Positions 1-7,655 of a stretch of DNA of 39,484 bases are shown piece after piece. The position numbers and the translations under genes were made by a program. This DNA is from Acidimicrobiaceae bacterium (GTDB lineage Bacteria > Actinomycetota > Acidimicrobiia > Acidimicrobiales > UBA8190), in the NCBI GenBank assembly GCA_003151475.1, contig PLXQ01000044.1, forward strand, positions 1 through 39,484. The letters are read 5' to 3'. Every line of letters begins with the position of its first letter. Positions within the stretch are counted from its first letter, which is position 1. The notes beneath the pieces are model-generated. The model saw nothing but the letters and a program-made list of their open reading frames with translations. It did no database searches and was not told where the DNA came from.

Positions 1-29
1 GTCACCTATCCGCTGAGCGTCTAAGTAGT

Positions 30-41
30 TAAAATACGGGT
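30..41 (+). promoter_or_regulatory. Putative leaderless promoter -10 of the MarR gene
   Basis: TAAAAT at 30-35 is followed by six bases and then the GTG start at 42. No Shine-Dalgarno sequence lies in front of this GTG, so a transcript starting at or next to the start codon is likely. No good -35 is visible in the few bases before it. The same -10, six bases, GTG layout occurs at 22800 and 27652. Confidence 0.45.
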
Positions 42-542
42 GTGTGCCCTTTGGAATCGACGGTCGTCGAGCATTCACCGGATCTGGTGCGGATAGAGGA
101 GGGGCTCGGCAAGATCTCCTATCTGATCAATCGCGTGAGGCGGCACGAGTGGATACGTCGTTCCTCCGGGATCCCGGTGGACCGGGCGGCAGCCGTCATC
201 CTTCGTCGGCTGGAGGAGTCGGAGCTGCTCCGCCCGAGCGAGCTGGCCGCACAGCTCGAAGTAGAGGCCCCTCATGTGACCCGCCAGGTCCAACGACTGG
301 AGGACCTCGGCTATGTCGCGAAGGTCGCCGATGTTGGCGACCGGAGGGCTCAGCTGATCGGCCTTACGCCTTCTGGGCGCGATGCGGCCCGTCGGATACG
401 AGAGGCGAGCAGATCCGCGATCGCCGGGGCACTCGACGATTGGTCCGAGGACGAACTGCATGACCTGGCCGACCTGTTGAGCAGGATGGCAGACGACTAC
501 CTGGCGTACGCCGATCAGAAGATGAGGAGGACACCGACATGA
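42..542 (+). CDS. MarR-family transcriptional regulator
   Basis: This 166-residue protein has the size and winged-helix pattern of MarR regulators. An N-terminal dimerisation helix is followed by the DNA-binding helices around residues 60-85 (LRPSELAAQLEVEAPHVTRQ) and a wing containing GDRRAQLIGLTPSGR, typical of the family. The GTG at 42 is chosen because it sits behind a -10-like box and no better start with a ribosome site is seen. Its stop overlaps the ATG of the next amidohydrolase gene (ATGA), so the two are translationally coupled. It probably controls that operon in response to a small aromatic or lipophilic ligand; this is inferred from the family and position. Confidence 0.88.
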   Translation: MCPLESTVVEHSPDLVRIEEGLGKISYLINRVRRHEWIRRSSGIPVDRAAAVILRRLEESELLRPSELAAQLEVEAPHVTRQVQRLEDLGYVAKVADVGDRRAQLIGLTPSGRDAARRIREASRSAIAGALDDWSEDELHDLADLLSRMADDYLAYADQKMRRTPT

Positions 543-1765
543 TCTACAAGGCGATTTCGGCGGATGGCCATGTAAACGAACCGCCCAACCTGTTCGAAGA
601 CCGGCTTCCGGCCAAGTTCAAGGAGCGAGGCCCGCGCGTGATCGAGACGCCCAACTCGAAAGGCCACGCCTGGGTGATGGAGGGTCAGAGTCGGCCGTCG
701 GTGCTGGGCTTCGCCTGCATGTATTTCCGGTCGTCCAAACGGGGTGACAGGGCTTCTCTCATCGACACCTTCAAGAACATCAAGGACCGGGGTGTCCGCT
801 TTGAAGACATGTTCGAAGGCTCATGGGACCCCGCCGCCCGGGCCAGGGAGATCACCGATGACCAGATTGACGCCGAGGTGATCTTCAACGGGGTGGGGAC
901 CGTCTGGAACGGGATCAAACTGATGAAGGACAAGGAACTGAGTCTGGCCTGCTTCCAGGTCTACAACGACTGGATGGCCGAGTTCCAGGACTACGCTCCG
1001 GAACGCTTCATCTGCAACGCCACCTTACCGAGCACAGGGATCGACGACTGCCTCAGGGAGTTGGACCGGTGCGTCGACATGGGATTGCGGACCGTCCAGC
1101 TGGAGGCCTACCCGAGCGGTTCGTTCACGGAGCCGTCGGCTGCGGACGACCGGTTCTGGGCGGCGGCGGTGGAACTCGACATGCCCGTCAACGTGCACAC
1201 GGAGTTCTTTTTTCCGGCCGGCGACCTCGGTTCGAAGATCACCGCCGACGGCGTACCGGACACCAAGCTCCGGGCTAAGGCCCTCGGCATCGACCTCGAC
1301 GCCGGGAAGTTCCCAGTGATTCTCTACAAGATGATCTCTTCAGGGGTTTTCGAGCGGTTTCCGACCCTGAAGTTCCTAGGGACCGAGGTCCATCTCGGCT
1401 GGATTCCGTACTATCTGGAAAAATTTGACGAGTCGGTTCTCCGGAACCGCCAGGAATGGGACCTGCCCCTCCTCCCAAGCGAGTACTTCCATCGCAACGT
1501 GTCCGTCGTCTACATCGTTGACGAGGCGGGGGCGGCCGATCGTTACGACATCGGCGTAGGGAACATCATGTGGGGTCCGGACTTTCCACACTCGTCCAGC
1601 AACTGGCCGGTCGATTACGAGCTGGGCCACGAGATCCTCGAGCGCGCCGGTGCCACCCCTTCGGAGATCCAACGGATCATGTGGCGCAATGCCGCGGACA
1701 TGTATCAACTGTCCTACGACGAGCCCGTCATGGTGGGCTCGACCACAGGGAGGGGCAATGCTTGA
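539..1765 (+). CDS. Amidohydrolase_2-family metal-dependent hydrolase (paralog A)
   Basis: The 408-residue protein is a TIM-barrel amidohydrolase of the amidohydrolase_2 (ACMSD-like) superfamily. It starts with ISADGHVNEPPNLF, the D-x-H-x-x-E-P variant of the first metal motif. It has a mid-barrel His in NVHTEF and the late metal-binding Asp at residue 348 in GPDFPH. The family cleaves C-N or C-C bonds (hydrolases and decarboxylases) in the cytoplasm; the substrate cannot be read from sequence. It is coupled to the MarR gene by an ATGA overlap and overlaps the following paralog by eight bases, so all three form one operon. It is one of five family members in this window. Confidence 0.85.
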   Translation: MIYKAISADGHVNEPPNLFEDRLPAKFKERGPRVIETPNSKGHAWVMEGQSRPSVLGFACMYFRSSKRGDRASLIDTFKNIKDRGVRFEDMFEGSWDPAARAREITDDQIDAEVIFNGVGTVWNGIKLMKDKELSLACFQVYNDWMAEFQDYAPERFICNATLPSTGIDDCLRELDRCVDMGLRTVQLEAYPSGSFTEPSAADDRFWAAAVELDMPVNVHTEFFFPAGDLGSKITADGVPDTKLRAKALGIDLDAGKFPVILYKMISSGVFERFPTLKFLGTEVHLGWIPYYLEKFDESVLRNRQEWDLPLLPSEYFHRNVSVVYIVDEAGAADRYDIGVGNIMWGPDFPHSSSNWPVDYELGHEILERAGATPSEIQRIMWRNAADMYQLSYDEPVMVGSTTGRGNA

Positions 1766-2921
1766 CATGTCCGGCTGCAGGCTGATCTCAGCCGACAGTC
1801 ATGTCATCGAGCCCCCCGACCTGTTCTCTGCTCGGCTACCAGCGAAGCTGCGTGACCGGGCGCCCCGGCTCGAAACGGCAAGCGGGGTCTGCCGCTGGTC
1901 CGTCGACGGGGTCTCGGCACCTTTGCCCGATTCGGTGGTGAATGGTTCCGGTTGGCGCCGCGCGCCGCACGGGCCTCGGACCTTCGACGACGTCCTGCCT
2001 GCGCTCTACGATGCGGCGCAGCGATTGGTTGCCCAGGACGCAGACGGCGTGGCGGCCGAGGTCCTGTATCCGTTTCCCGGGCTCTGGGATCTCATCCGTG
2101 CCACCGGGGAACATGAGCTCATCCTCGCGTGCGTGCGGGCCTACAACGACTGGATCGCCGAGTTCAGCGCGCACCGTCCAGATCGCCTCATTGGCCTGGG
2201 TCGCATTCCGATGACCGGCTTCGACGACGCCTGCGAAGAGCTGCAACGCTGCGTCAACGATCTCGGCCTGCGGGGCGTGATCATCGACGCCTGGCCCGCG
2301 TTGGGGCCGGCGCCGGGCCGCGGTGACGACAGGTTCTGGGAGGTCGTGAACGAGGCGGCTGTCCCGGTGAGCATCCATTACACATTGGGAGGTTCGTCTC
2401 GCAGTACGCCGCCGGCGGGCATCGCCCCGGGCCTGCGGCCTCCCATGGCGGACGCCGCGCTCCCACTGGTGGCGGCCGGGATTTTCGACCGATTTCCCGA
2501 TGTGCGGTTCGTGCTGGCCCACGGTGACGCAGGATGGGCGACCCACTGGCTGGAGTTCACCGACATCAACTACGTGAGGAACCGGCATCTGTCCCAGTAC
2601 CAGCTGGAGAACTCGGATCTGCTCCCGAGCGAGTATCTACGTCGCCACTTCTGGTTTACGGTCCACCAGGACCGGTCGGCGGTGAGGAATCGCCACAAGC
2701 TGGGCCGTACCCATCTCCTGTGGTCGAGCCACTTTCCTCTTGACGGGGCCGACTGGCCGGACGACCGGCGGCAAGCTGTTCGGCTGACCGAAGAGCTTCC
2801 GACCGAGGAGAGAGCCGACATTCTGGGCAAGAACGTGGCCCGCCTCTACCGCCTACCTGGGTTCGAGGATGGATTTGCCGGAGTCGAGGAGGAACCGATG
2901 GCGCGGCTGGTGCATTTTTGA
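1758..2921 (+). CDS. Amidohydrolase_2-family protein lacking the usual metal Asp (paralog B)
   Basis: The frame stays open upstream, but the ATG at 1758 is preceded by a strong AGGGAGGGG ribosome site and overlaps the upstream stop, giving 387 residues. The N-terminus (ISADSHVIEPPDLF) aligns directly with paralog A. At the C-terminal metal motif, where relatives have SDYPH or PDFPH, this protein reads SSHFPLD. The Asp that normally helps bind the metal is His325, and the following His is Leu. The rest of the fold, including the FVLAHGDAGW strand, is intact. It may be a non-hydrolytic partner of paralog A, bind metal differently, or do altered chemistry; these options are inference. The stop is followed by an A-rich intergenic spacer. 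Confidence 0.82.
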   Translation: MLDMSGCRLISADSHVIEPPDLFSARLPAKLRDRAPRLETASGVCRWSVDGVSAPLPDSVVNGSGWRRAPHGPRTFDDVLPALYDAAQRLVAQDADGVAAEVLYPFPGLWDLIRATGEHELILACVRAYNDWIAEFSAHRPDRLIGLGRIPMTGFDDACEELQRCVNDLGLRGVIIDAWPALGPAPGRGDDRFWEVVNEAAVPVSIHYTLGGSSRSTPPAGIAPGLRPPMADAALPLVAAGIFDRFPDVRFVLAHGDAGWATHWLEFTDINYVRNRHLSQYQLENSDLLPSEYLRRHFWFTVHQDRSAVRNRHKLGRTHLLWSSHFPLDGADWPDDRRQAVRLTEELPTEERADILGKNVARLYRLPGFEDGFAGVEEEPMARLVHF

Positions 2922-2929
2922 GCTTCGCC

Positions 2930-2949
2930 AAAAAAAGCCTACGGGCTCC
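2930..2949 (-). terminator. Weak Rho-independent terminator for amidohydrolase C
   Basis: On the minus strand, directly after the stop of the 2956 gene, AGCC-CGTA-GGCT forms a four-pair stem (five with a G-U pair) followed by seven T. The stem is short but the T tract is clear, which is unusual in this GC-rich DNA. The 34-base spacer between the convergent genes contains nothing else. Confidence 0.5.
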
Positions 2950-2955
2950 TGAACC

Positions 2956-4389
2956 TCAGCGGGCAGAGATATTCGCCGCTGCCGCATCGATCGAAGTCCC
3001 GGCGAAGAAATCGGGGTTCATCGAAGCGTAGAAACGGACTGGGTTGGTGAAGACGAAGTCCTCGAATTCGCTTTCTCCGAGTATCTGACGCTCGACCAGC
3101 TCGTACGCCTCCCTGAGGGGTTCGTCGAATTCCGGCACATCCCAGTGCCCCAGGTCGGAGGCAAAGAAGGCCGGGACTCTGGCTCCCATGGGAGTAATCC
3201 GGGAATCGAAGGCCAATCCCACGAGCGGATCATCCGCCTCGCAGCCCCAGTAGAACGGGGTGCAGAACAGATCGCGGACATCCTCGAGTGTGTTGATCCC
3301 GGCCATTTCGAAATCGTCGTGCGGGATCTTCATGGATCCGTGCCACTTCAGCTGCTCGGCGCTATAGCGGGAGAGCCGGGGATCGCTTTCGATGAGGAGC
3401 TTGTACAGCAGCTGTGCGTCGATGTTGTCCGGATTGAGCGCACGGATGGCTCGGCCGCCGCGCTTCTGCCACGTGGAGGCCAGCCCGAGGAACGTTTCCA
3501 CGCCCACGGCCGCACCCCCTTCGAGCAGGGCCACCCGCAATTCGGGGAAACGGCGGGTGACCCCTCCCAAGAAGAGCGACTTGGCGAGCGCCGCCCCGGA
3601 CGCGGCGAAGTGCCCGATCTGGTTGTACACGAAGTTGGTGACGGATGCCCGATCGCTGAAGCCGATGCCGGCGGTGTGAGCAGCCAAGGGTATCTTCAAC
3701 TCCACCGCTTTGGCCCACACCGGGTCGTAGTCGTAGGCGCTGTCGATGCCGAATGTGTCGATCCACCCGTTGACTTCCCATTCCGCGATCCGCTGGGCGG
3801 CCCAGTCGTCGTCGGGGGGCCACGTCTGCCCCGGGACACCCCGGTGCACGTGGCTGGCGATGAGGCCGACCTTGCTTCCGAGGATTTTGGCCTGCTCCAG
3901 GGCGCGGATGGCCTCCTCGGGGGAGTTCATCGGGATCAGAGCGGCCACCGTGAAACGGTCGCCGTACGCCCGGTACTGATCGGCCATGAACTCGTTGTAG
4001 AGCCGGCACAAAGTGGTCCGCACCTCGTCCTCTAGTACCTGCAACATGGCGATCCCCATGGTGGGGTAGAGCACCGCGAAGTCGATGCCCGCCTCACCCA
4101 GGCGCTCGTAGTAGCGAGCCGGGGAGCTGACGGTCGCGTAGTACTCCGTACTCGACGGTACGTGCCAGGAGGATGGGAGGAGTCCGCCTCGTCGTCGCTC
4201 GTCCGGTGTCATGTCGTCGGATGGCCCGCGTCCGCGCGAGATGGAGTCCAACGCCGGACCACCACCGTGGTCGCGCACGAAATCGGAGAATACGGGAAAT
4301 AGCTCCACAATGTGACCATCTCCGTCGAGAACCGGGTGACCTAGTTGTTCTCGGATCAGCGCCGAGCGCGACGCGCTACGTGCGGCCAT
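2956..4389 (-). CDS. Amidohydrolase_2-family metal-dependent hydrolase (paralog C)
   Basis: The ATG at 4389 has GGAGGT seven bases upstream and is preferred to an ATG at 4404 that overlaps this ribosome site. The resulting protein has 477 residues, longer than paralogs A, B, D and E because of extra segments in the middle. The first metal motif is LDGDGHIVELFPVF. A mid-barrel His lies in AAHTAG, and the late Asp is kept in FFASDLGHWD. It is therefore a likely active TIM-barrel hydrolase or decarboxylase of unknown substrate. It is transcribed towards the paralog A/B operon and is divergent from the SDR at 4518, sharing a 128-base promoter region with it. Confidence 0.84.
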   Translation of the reverse strand: MAARSASRSALIREQLGHPVLDGDGHIVELFPVFSDFVRDHGGGPALDSISRGRGPSDDMTPDERRRGGLLPSSWHVPSSTEYYATVSSPARYYERLGEAGIDFAVLYPTMGIAMLQVLEDEVRTTLCRLYNEFMADQYRAYGDRFTVAALIPMNSPEEAIRALEQAKILGSKVGLIASHVHRGVPGQTWPPDDDWAAQRIAEWEVNGWIDTFGIDSAYDYDPVWAKAVELKIPLAAHTAGIGFSDRASVTNFVYNQIGHFAASGAALAKSLFLGGVTRRFPELRVALLEGGAAVGVETFLGLASTWQKRGGRAIRALNPDNIDAQLLYKLLIESDPRLSRYSAEQLKWHGSMKIPHDDFEMAGINTLEDVRDLFCTPFYWGCEADDPLVGLAFDSRITPMGARVPAFFASDLGHWDVPEFDEPLREAYELVERQILGESEFEDFVFTNPVRFYASMNPDFFAGTSIDAAAANISAR

Positions 4390-4517
4390 TGACAGGACCT
4401 CCATTGAAGCGTCCAGGGGATGTAGATCCTATGTTGGGCGCCGGTGTGTTCCAGTGGTGCCTGTCCAAGTACACGGGAGGCAACTGCTGCGTTGTCCGGC
4501 GACCGGGGAGGTTCCTA
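4390..4517. promoter_or_regulatory. Divergent promoter region between amidohydrolase C and SDR
   Basis: These 128 bases separate two divergent genes and must hold both promoters. The ribosome sites are visible: GGAGGT for the minus gene and GGGGAGGT at 4505-4512 for the plus gene. AT-rich candidates near 4424-4434 (GATCCTATG) could be a -10 on either strand. No clear palindromic operator is visible. Confidence 0.4.
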
Positions 4518-5447
4518 ATGGCATTTCGAATGGACGGCAAGGTGGCGATCGTCACGGGGGCGGGCCACGGCATCGGTCGTGGTGAGGCCCTCGAGCTGGC
4601 CGCCCAGGGCGCCACGGTGGTGGTCAACGACGTCGGCGGCTCGGTCCACGGCGGCGGCACCGACAAGGCCCCGGCCGAAGAGGTGGCCGAGATCATCCGC
4701 AAGAACGGGGGCCAGGCGTCGGCCAACTACTCCGACGTGGCCGACTGGGAAGGGGCCAAGGCCCTCGTCCAGCAGGCCGTCGACGACTTCGGCCACCTCG
4801 ACATCCTGGTCAACAACGCCGGCATCGTCCGCGACGCCATGCTCTTCTCCATGAAGGAGGAGGACTTCGACTCCGTCGTCCGCGTCCACCTGAAGGGCAC
4901 CTTCGCCACCACCCACCACGCTGCCGTTCACTGGCGCGAGGCCTCCAAGGCGGGCAACCAACCCCGCGCCGCCATCGTCAACACCGTCTCCTCGGCCGGC
5001 CTCCAGGGCAACGTCGGTCAGGCCAACTACGGCGCCGCCAAGGCGGGCATCGCCGCCCTGACCGTCATCTCGAGCCTGGAGCTCTCCCGCTACGGAGTCC
5101 GGGCCAACGCCGTGGCCCCCGGCGGCATGACCCGCATCACCGGCACCCTCATGAAGAACGCCGAGATCATCGAGCCCGACGGCGCCGACGAGGGCGAGTA
5201 CAACCCCATGAACCCCCGCAACTCGGCCCCCATGGTGGCCTGGCTGGCCTCGGACGAGGCCCTGCACGTGACCGGCCAGGTCTTCCGCGCCGTCGGCCAC
5301 CGCATCACCCACTACGAGCCCTGGTCCCTCGGACCGACGATCGAGCCCAAGAAAGCCCCGGCCCGCTGGGACCCGGCCGACATCGGCGCGGCGGTGAACG
5401 CCCACATCTTCAAGTCCCGGGCCCCGGGCCTGCAGATGGGCGGCTGA
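4518..5447 (+). CDS. SDR dehydrogenase, multifunctional-enzyme / HSD17B4-like
   Basis: The ATG at 4518 follows GGGGAGGT and gives 309 residues; the open frame extends further upstream but without family similarity. Classical SDR motifs are present: TGAGHGIGRG for NAD(P) binding (about residues 14-23), NNAGI, Ser in NTVSSAG, and YGAAK as the catalytic Tyr and Lys. The VVNDVGGSVHGGGTDKAPA segment after the first strand is typical of SDRs resembling the 3-hydroxyacyl-CoA dehydrogenase part of peroxisomal multifunctional enzyme type 2. A C-terminal extension of about 50 residues follows the SDR core. It probably oxidises a 3-hydroxyacyl-CoA or steroid-type alcohol. It appears to be monocistronic. 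Confidence 0.86.
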   Translation: MAFRMDGKVAIVTGAGHGIGRGEALELAAQGATVVVNDVGGSVHGGGTDKAPAEEVAEIIRKNGGQASANYSDVADWEGAKALVQQAVDDFGHLDILVNNAGIVRDAMLFSMKEEDFDSVVRVHLKGTFATTHHAAVHWREASKAGNQPRAAIVNTVSSAGLQGNVGQANYGAAKAGIAALTVISSLELSRYGVRANAVAPGGMTRITGTLMKNAEIIEPDGADEGEYNPMNPRNSAPMVAWLASDEALHVTGQVFRAVGHRITHYEPWSLGPTIEPKKAPARWDPADIGAAVNAHIFKSRAPGLQMGG

Positions 5448-5494
5448 CCGCGACGCATGGTCCGTCGGGGGCCGGTCCGTTCCGCCGCGTCACC

Positions 5495-5812
5495 TCACCG
5501 GGCGTCGAAGACGGCGTCGGGCGTTATCAGCCGCATCATGGGGGCGATCTCGGTCCGAAAGCCGTGGGGCGAGGCCATGGCGGGGTCGCCGTCGCGTACC
5601 GCCTCCGCCTCGCCGATGTCTTCGGCCAGCACGATTCCGATCCCGTAGGGGCGCTGGGGATCGTTCACGGGTCCGAAGGCCACGACGCTTCCCTTCTCGG
5701 CCAGCGCCGACCAGTAGCCGACGTGTTTGATCATCGTCGCCCGTTCGTCGTCCGACATGGCGAAAGCGATGTCGGGCCGGGGAGGCACGAGGCGGAAGAC
5801 GAAGCCCATCAT
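5495..5812 (-). CDS. YCII-related domain protein
   Basis: This 105-residue protein matches the small YCII (YciI-like) fold. It has an N-terminal beta strand (MMGFVFRLVPPRP), a His in IKHVGYW, and a DGDPA segment matching the conserved His-Asp pair of the family. The ATG at 5812 overlaps the upstream SRPBCC stop (ATGA), which selects this start over an open extension further upstream. It is the last gene of an ArsR / SRPBCC / YCII operon. Its function is unknown; YCII proteins are often linked to dehalogenation, stress or small-molecule modification. Confidence 0.82.
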   Translation of the reverse strand: MMGFVFRLVPPRPDIAFAMSDDERATMIKHVGYWSALAEKGSVVAFGPVNDPQRPYGIGIVLAEDIGEAEAVRDGDPAMASPHGFRTEIAPMMRLITPDAVFDAR

Positions 5813-6306
5813 GAGGGCTCGGCCATGGACGCCGGGTCCAAGCGCCGGGCGAAGCGCGTCAGGCCGGCCCCCCATCCGTCGGGCGAACCGACGGCGCCGT
5901 GGATCTGCTCCCACCCGTCGCCGTGGCGGTCGATGTGGCGGTGGGCGAGCACCACCCGCGTCTGCTCCGCCGATTCGGACAGGAAGCGCACTTCGACCTG
6001 GCTCGTCTTGGCCGGGTCACCCTCGATCTGCCACTGCAGGTTGACATCCCAGCTGAACACCACCCGGTGGGGAGGTTCGTAGGCGAGCACCCGGGCCCAA
6101 TGGCACTCGCTTCCGTCGGTGGCCCGGTCATAGACATGCCCGCCGACGCGCGGCTCGAAGACCATCTCGGCCAGCTCGCCCTCGAGGATGTGGTGCTCGG
6201 GGGGCCACCAACTGCCGATGTCCTCGGTGAAAACGGCGAAGGCCCGATCAATCGGTGCGTCGACCACGATCGAGGACTCCACGGACGTGCTTGGCGAATC
6301 ACCCAT
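5809..6306 (-). CDS. SRPBCC-family protein (AHSA1-like)
   Basis: The 165-residue protein is a START/Bet v1-like fold of the activator-of-Hsp90-homolog type. It begins with the strand SSIVVDAPIDRAFAVFTEDIGSWW split over the first 40 residues and includes VGGHVYDR and a C-terminal helix ending in GWGAGLTRFARRL. The ATG at 6306 is preceded by GAGAGGAAG and overlaps the end of the ArsR gene, so the pair is coupled. Such proteins bind hydrophobic ligands. Together with the ArsR-type regulator and a YCII protein it forms a common actinobacterial triad, probably a ligand-responsive stress or detoxification unit. Confidence 0.88.
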   Translation of the reverse strand: MGDSPSTSVESSIVVDAPIDRAFAVFTEDIGSWWPPEHHILEGELAEMVFEPRVGGHVYDRATDGSECHWARVLAYEPPHRVVFSWDVNLQWQIEGDPAKTSQVEVRFLSESAEQTRVVLAHRHIDRHGDGWEQIHGAVGSPDGWGAGLTRFARRLDPASMAEPS

Positions 6307-6631
6307 TCGATTCTTCCTCTCTCGGTGCAGCGACTCTCTGCTCAACGACGGTTTTGAAGGCGGTCAGGGCGGAGCCCCAGAACCTGTCCAGATAGGCGCG
6401 CAACTCGCCGATTCCGTTCGGATCGAGCCGGTAGATCCGCCGGTTCCCGTCGCGTTCATCGGTCACCAGCCCGGCCTCTTTCAAGACCTTCAGGTGCTGC
6501 GACACCGCGGGCCTGCTCACGGGCAGAAGCCGGGCGAGATCGCCCACGGCCGACGGCTGACCCGAGAGCTGCTCGAAGATCGCCCGTCGGGTGGGGTCGC
6601 CCAAAGCTCCGAATGCGAGTGCGTTAGTCAT
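6299..6631 (-). CDS. ArsR-family winged-helix transcriptional repressor
   Basis: The protein is 110 residues from the ATG at 6631. It has the ArsR winged helix: LGDPTRRAIFEQLS, then the recognition helix in SRPAVSQHLKVLKEAGLV, then the wing ERDGNRRIYRLDP. Metal-binding Cys pairs are absent, so it belongs to the non-metal group that usually accompanies SRPBCC genes. An ATG at 6658 is in frame, but the 18-base palindrome at 6639-6656 would then be coding. The later start leaves that palindrome in the promoter, where it likely serves autoregulation. Confidence 0.9.
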   Translation of the reverse strand: MTNALAFGALGDPTRRAIFEQLSGQPSAVGDLARLLPVSRPAVSQHLKVLKEAGLVTDERDGNRRIYRLDPNGIGELRAYLDRFWGSALTAFKTVVEQRVAAPREEESNG

Positions 6632-6638
6632 GACTGAC

Positions 6639-6656
6639 GGTAAGTATGCACTTACC
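6639..6656. promoter_or_regulatory. Palindromic operator before the arsR triad
   Basis: GGTAAGT-ATGC-ACTTACC is a perfect inverted repeat with seven-base arms and a four-base centre, lying 8-25 bases upstream of the ArsR ATG at 6631. Its position and shape fit an ArsR-family operator. Confidence 0.65.
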
Positions 6657-6690
6657 ATCGGTCAAAGGCAAGCCCGGTCCTACGGCGCCT

Positions 6691-7602
6691 TCAGTGTCTG
6701 ACCGGGACCCCCAGCCCTCGCCGGGCGGCGCTCACATCGAGACCGCTGGCACCGTCAGCCACCAGTTGGCGCCAGCGGTCGGCGATGACCATGGCCACCG
6801 GTGCCGCCTCGGCACCGCCGTCGGAGGCCACGAGGTCGAGATCCTTGAGCGCCCAGTCAAGAGCGAAGTCGGCGCCATAGTCCTCCCGCACCATCTTCGT
6901 GAGCTTGGCCACGGCGTAGGGCGAGGCCATGGGACTGTCGCGCAGGGCCTCGAACAGAAACGCCGGATCGATATCCAGTCGCTCGGCCAGCGCGGCGGAC
7001 TCCGCCGCCCCTTCGGTCTGAAAGGCCAACCACGTGTTCATCACGAGCTTCATCCGGCTGCCCGCCCCCACGGGTCCGAGCCACAGGGTGGCCTTCCCGA
7101 GCGCGGCGAACACCGGCTCGAGAAACCCCGTCGTGGGCTCCGCCCCCGACGCCAGGATCAACAGTTGCCCCGACTCGGCCGGCTGCCGGCTGCCCGACAC
7201 CGGTGCGTCGACGAAGATGACGTCGGGACGCCGGGACACGGTTTCGCCATAGAGCTGCTCGGTGGCGGCCACGCCGATGGTGGCCATCTGCGCCCACGTC
7301 GTCCCCGGCCGCATGGCATCGAGGACGGAGGCATCGAACATCACCGATCGGGTGGCCTCGAGCGTCGGCAGCGTGGTCAGCACCACATCGGCTTCGGCCA
7401 CCGCATCCGCCGCCGAGCTGTGGCCCGTGGCGCCGAGCTCGAGCAGCCCGGCGGTCGACTCGGGGTGCCGTGCCCACACGGCTACCCCCAGACCCGACGC
7501 CAGAAGCCGGCTGGCCATGGCGCCGCCCATCGTCCCGGCGCCGATCACGGCCACCCGGGGTCGCGCGGTGTTTGCGGAATTCTGGTTCTCGACATTCTTC
7601 AT
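6691..7602 (-). CDS. 3-hydroxyisobutyrate dehydrogenase-family NAD(P) oxidoreductase
   Basis: The 303-residue protein has the beta-hydroxyacid dehydrogenase layout. The Rossmann motif is VAVIGAGTMGGAMASRL, the substrate motif is DAPVSGS, and the catalytic Lys lies in GAGSRMKLVMN. The all-alpha C-terminal domain follows. The ATG at 7602 is chosen because AGAGGTG lies just upstream; a GTG at 7608 would sit on that site. It is the last gene of the MFS / aldo-keto reductase operon, 37 bases behind the reductase. It could be a 3-hydroxyacid dehydrogenase, a tartronate-semialdehyde-type reductase or an imine reductase relative; the sequence does not decide. Confidence 0.86.
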   Translation of the reverse strand: MKNVENQNSANTARPRVAVIGAGTMGGAMASRLLASGLGVAVWARHPESTAGLLELGATGHSSAADAVAEADVVLTTLPTLEATRSVMFDASVLDAMRPGTTWAQMATIGVAATEQLYGETVSRRPDVIFVDAPVSGSRQPAESGQLLILASGAEPTTGFLEPVFAALGKATLWLGPVGAGSRMKLVMNTWLAFQTEGAAESAALAERLDIDPAFLFEALRDSPMASPYAVAKLTKMVREDYGADFALDWALKDLDLVASDGGAEAAPVAMVIADRWRQLVADGASGLDVSAARRGLGVPVRH

Positions 7603-7616
7603 GGTCACCTCTCAGC

Positions 7617-7655
7617 TGGTTTCGGTCAGGTGGTTTCGGTCAGGTGGTTTCGGGA
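7617..7655. repeat. 14-bp tandem repeat over the aldo/keto reductase stop
   Basis: The unit TGGTTTCGGTCAGG occurs at 7617-7630 and 7631-7644, with a partial third copy from 7645. Each full copy contains a TGA on the minus strand; the one at 7642-7640 is the stop of the reductase gene. It looks like a small duplication of a gene end. Confidence 0.8.

Noticed and set aside
3145..4035. Long open frame on the plus strand opposite amidohydrolase C
   Set aside because: It is a shadow of the minus-strand gene; the translation is low-complexity and has no domain pattern, whereas the minus frame has full amidohydrolase motifs.
4480..4517. Riboswitch or other structured leader before the SDR gene
   Set aside because: The short leader shows no recognisable aptamer pattern or strong stem, only a ribosome site.
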